Made by a program: the position numbers and the translations under genes. From Glaciihabitans sp. (GTDB lineage: Bacteria; Actinomycetota; Actinomycetes; Actinomycetales; Microbacteriaceae), in the NCBI GenBank assembly GCA_025465535.1, contig JAODMY010000110.1, forward strand, positions 19,335 through 83,334: 64,000 nt of DNA, read 5' to 3'. The notes beneath the pieces were generated by a model. That model made no database searches. It worked only from the letters and a program-made list of their open reading frames with translations, and had not been told where the DNA came from. How positions within the stretch are numbered: position 1 is the stretch's first letter; every line of letters starts with the position of its first letter. Below, one piece after another: positions 63,942 through 64,000 of the stretch.

Positions 63942-64000
63942 GTCTGCCCCCGGGTGATGCGTCTGCCCCCGTACGTACGGGGGCAGACGCATCACCCGGG
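63942..64000. repeat. 66-bp palindromic repeat element, copy 3 (cut by window end)
   Basis: Third copy of the palindrome, starting 23 nt after accA3. The 33-nt left arm and the first 26 nt of the right arm are visible and match perfectly, with variable triplet GGT and the GTAC|GTAC centre intact. The last 7 nt fall outside the window. Confidence 0.9.

Overview
The window is high-GC DNA (roughly 65% by eye) from an actinobacterium, most likely a member of the Microbacteriaceae. The grounds are a DUF3073 protein, a bacterial SCP-2-like protein beside the pur genes, acyl-CoA carboxylase with an epsilon subunit, split PurS/PurQ, and frequent GTG starts with ATGA/GTGA overlaps. No rRNA, tRNA, CRISPR array, intact insertion sequence or phage gene was seen.

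Layout. (1) 1-5224: a sugar ABC importer (binding lipoprotein plus two permeases, no ATPase) coupled to a glycogen-debranching-type amylo-alpha-1,6-glucosidase. (2) 5221-16343: a flavoprotein, DUF3073, and the purine genes purM, purF, purD, purC, purS and purQ, interleaved with small lipoprotein, membrane, SCP-like, VOC, SGNH-hydrolase and P-loop-kinase genes. (3) 16747-32098: an exopolysaccharide locus with a 905-aa LuxR/AAA regulator, a processive GT2 synthase, a nucleotide-sugar dehydrogenase, an epimerase, GlmS, a secreted beta-barrel-like protein, a 1404-aa polysaccharide deacetylase with repeats and DUF4214 modules, and a secreted beta-propeller. (4) 32129-46257: a surface-glycan cluster with a GT-C-like membrane protein, several GT2/GT4 enzymes, two GDP-mannose dehydratase-family enzymes, a flippase-like protein and the full dTDP-rhamnose pathway rfbABCD. 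(5) 46395-51983: an LCP ligase, purE, purK, GtrA, UDP-glucose dehydrogenase and a PH-domain protein. (6) 51987-63918: birA, a fused CMP-sugar synthetase/HAD phosphatase, acyl-CoA carboxylase beta and epsilon subunits, a three-gene two-component cluster, a TrmA-type RNA methyltransferase, Maf, and the biotinylated acyl-CoA carboxylase alpha subunit.

How it fits together. The pur genes flank about 30 kb of glycan genes (purQ on one side, purE/purK on the other), and purL is missing after purQ. GlmS, the dehydrogenases, rfbABCD and the dehydratases would supply activated sugars. The glycosyltransferases would assemble glycans, and LCP, GtrA, flippase and deacetylase proteins would export, modify or attach them. 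BirA would biotinylate AccA3, which works with AccB and AccE.

The most unusual non-gene signal is a family of 66-bp near-perfect palindromes (12971, 56667, and 63942 cut by the window end), each made of two direct and two inverted copies of GTCTGCCCCCG. Other signals are two long perfect inverted repeats with identical 62-nt spacing (10681 and 14971, the latter inside a gene), three short tandem arrays, a low-GC hairpin-rich gene-free block (56120-56842), and a recurring CCCGCA motif upstream of glycan genes. Noteworthy proteins are an E. coli-type PurF without Fe-S ligands, a CMP-sugar synthetase/phosphatase fusion with altered active-site residues, and the repeat-rich deacetylase.
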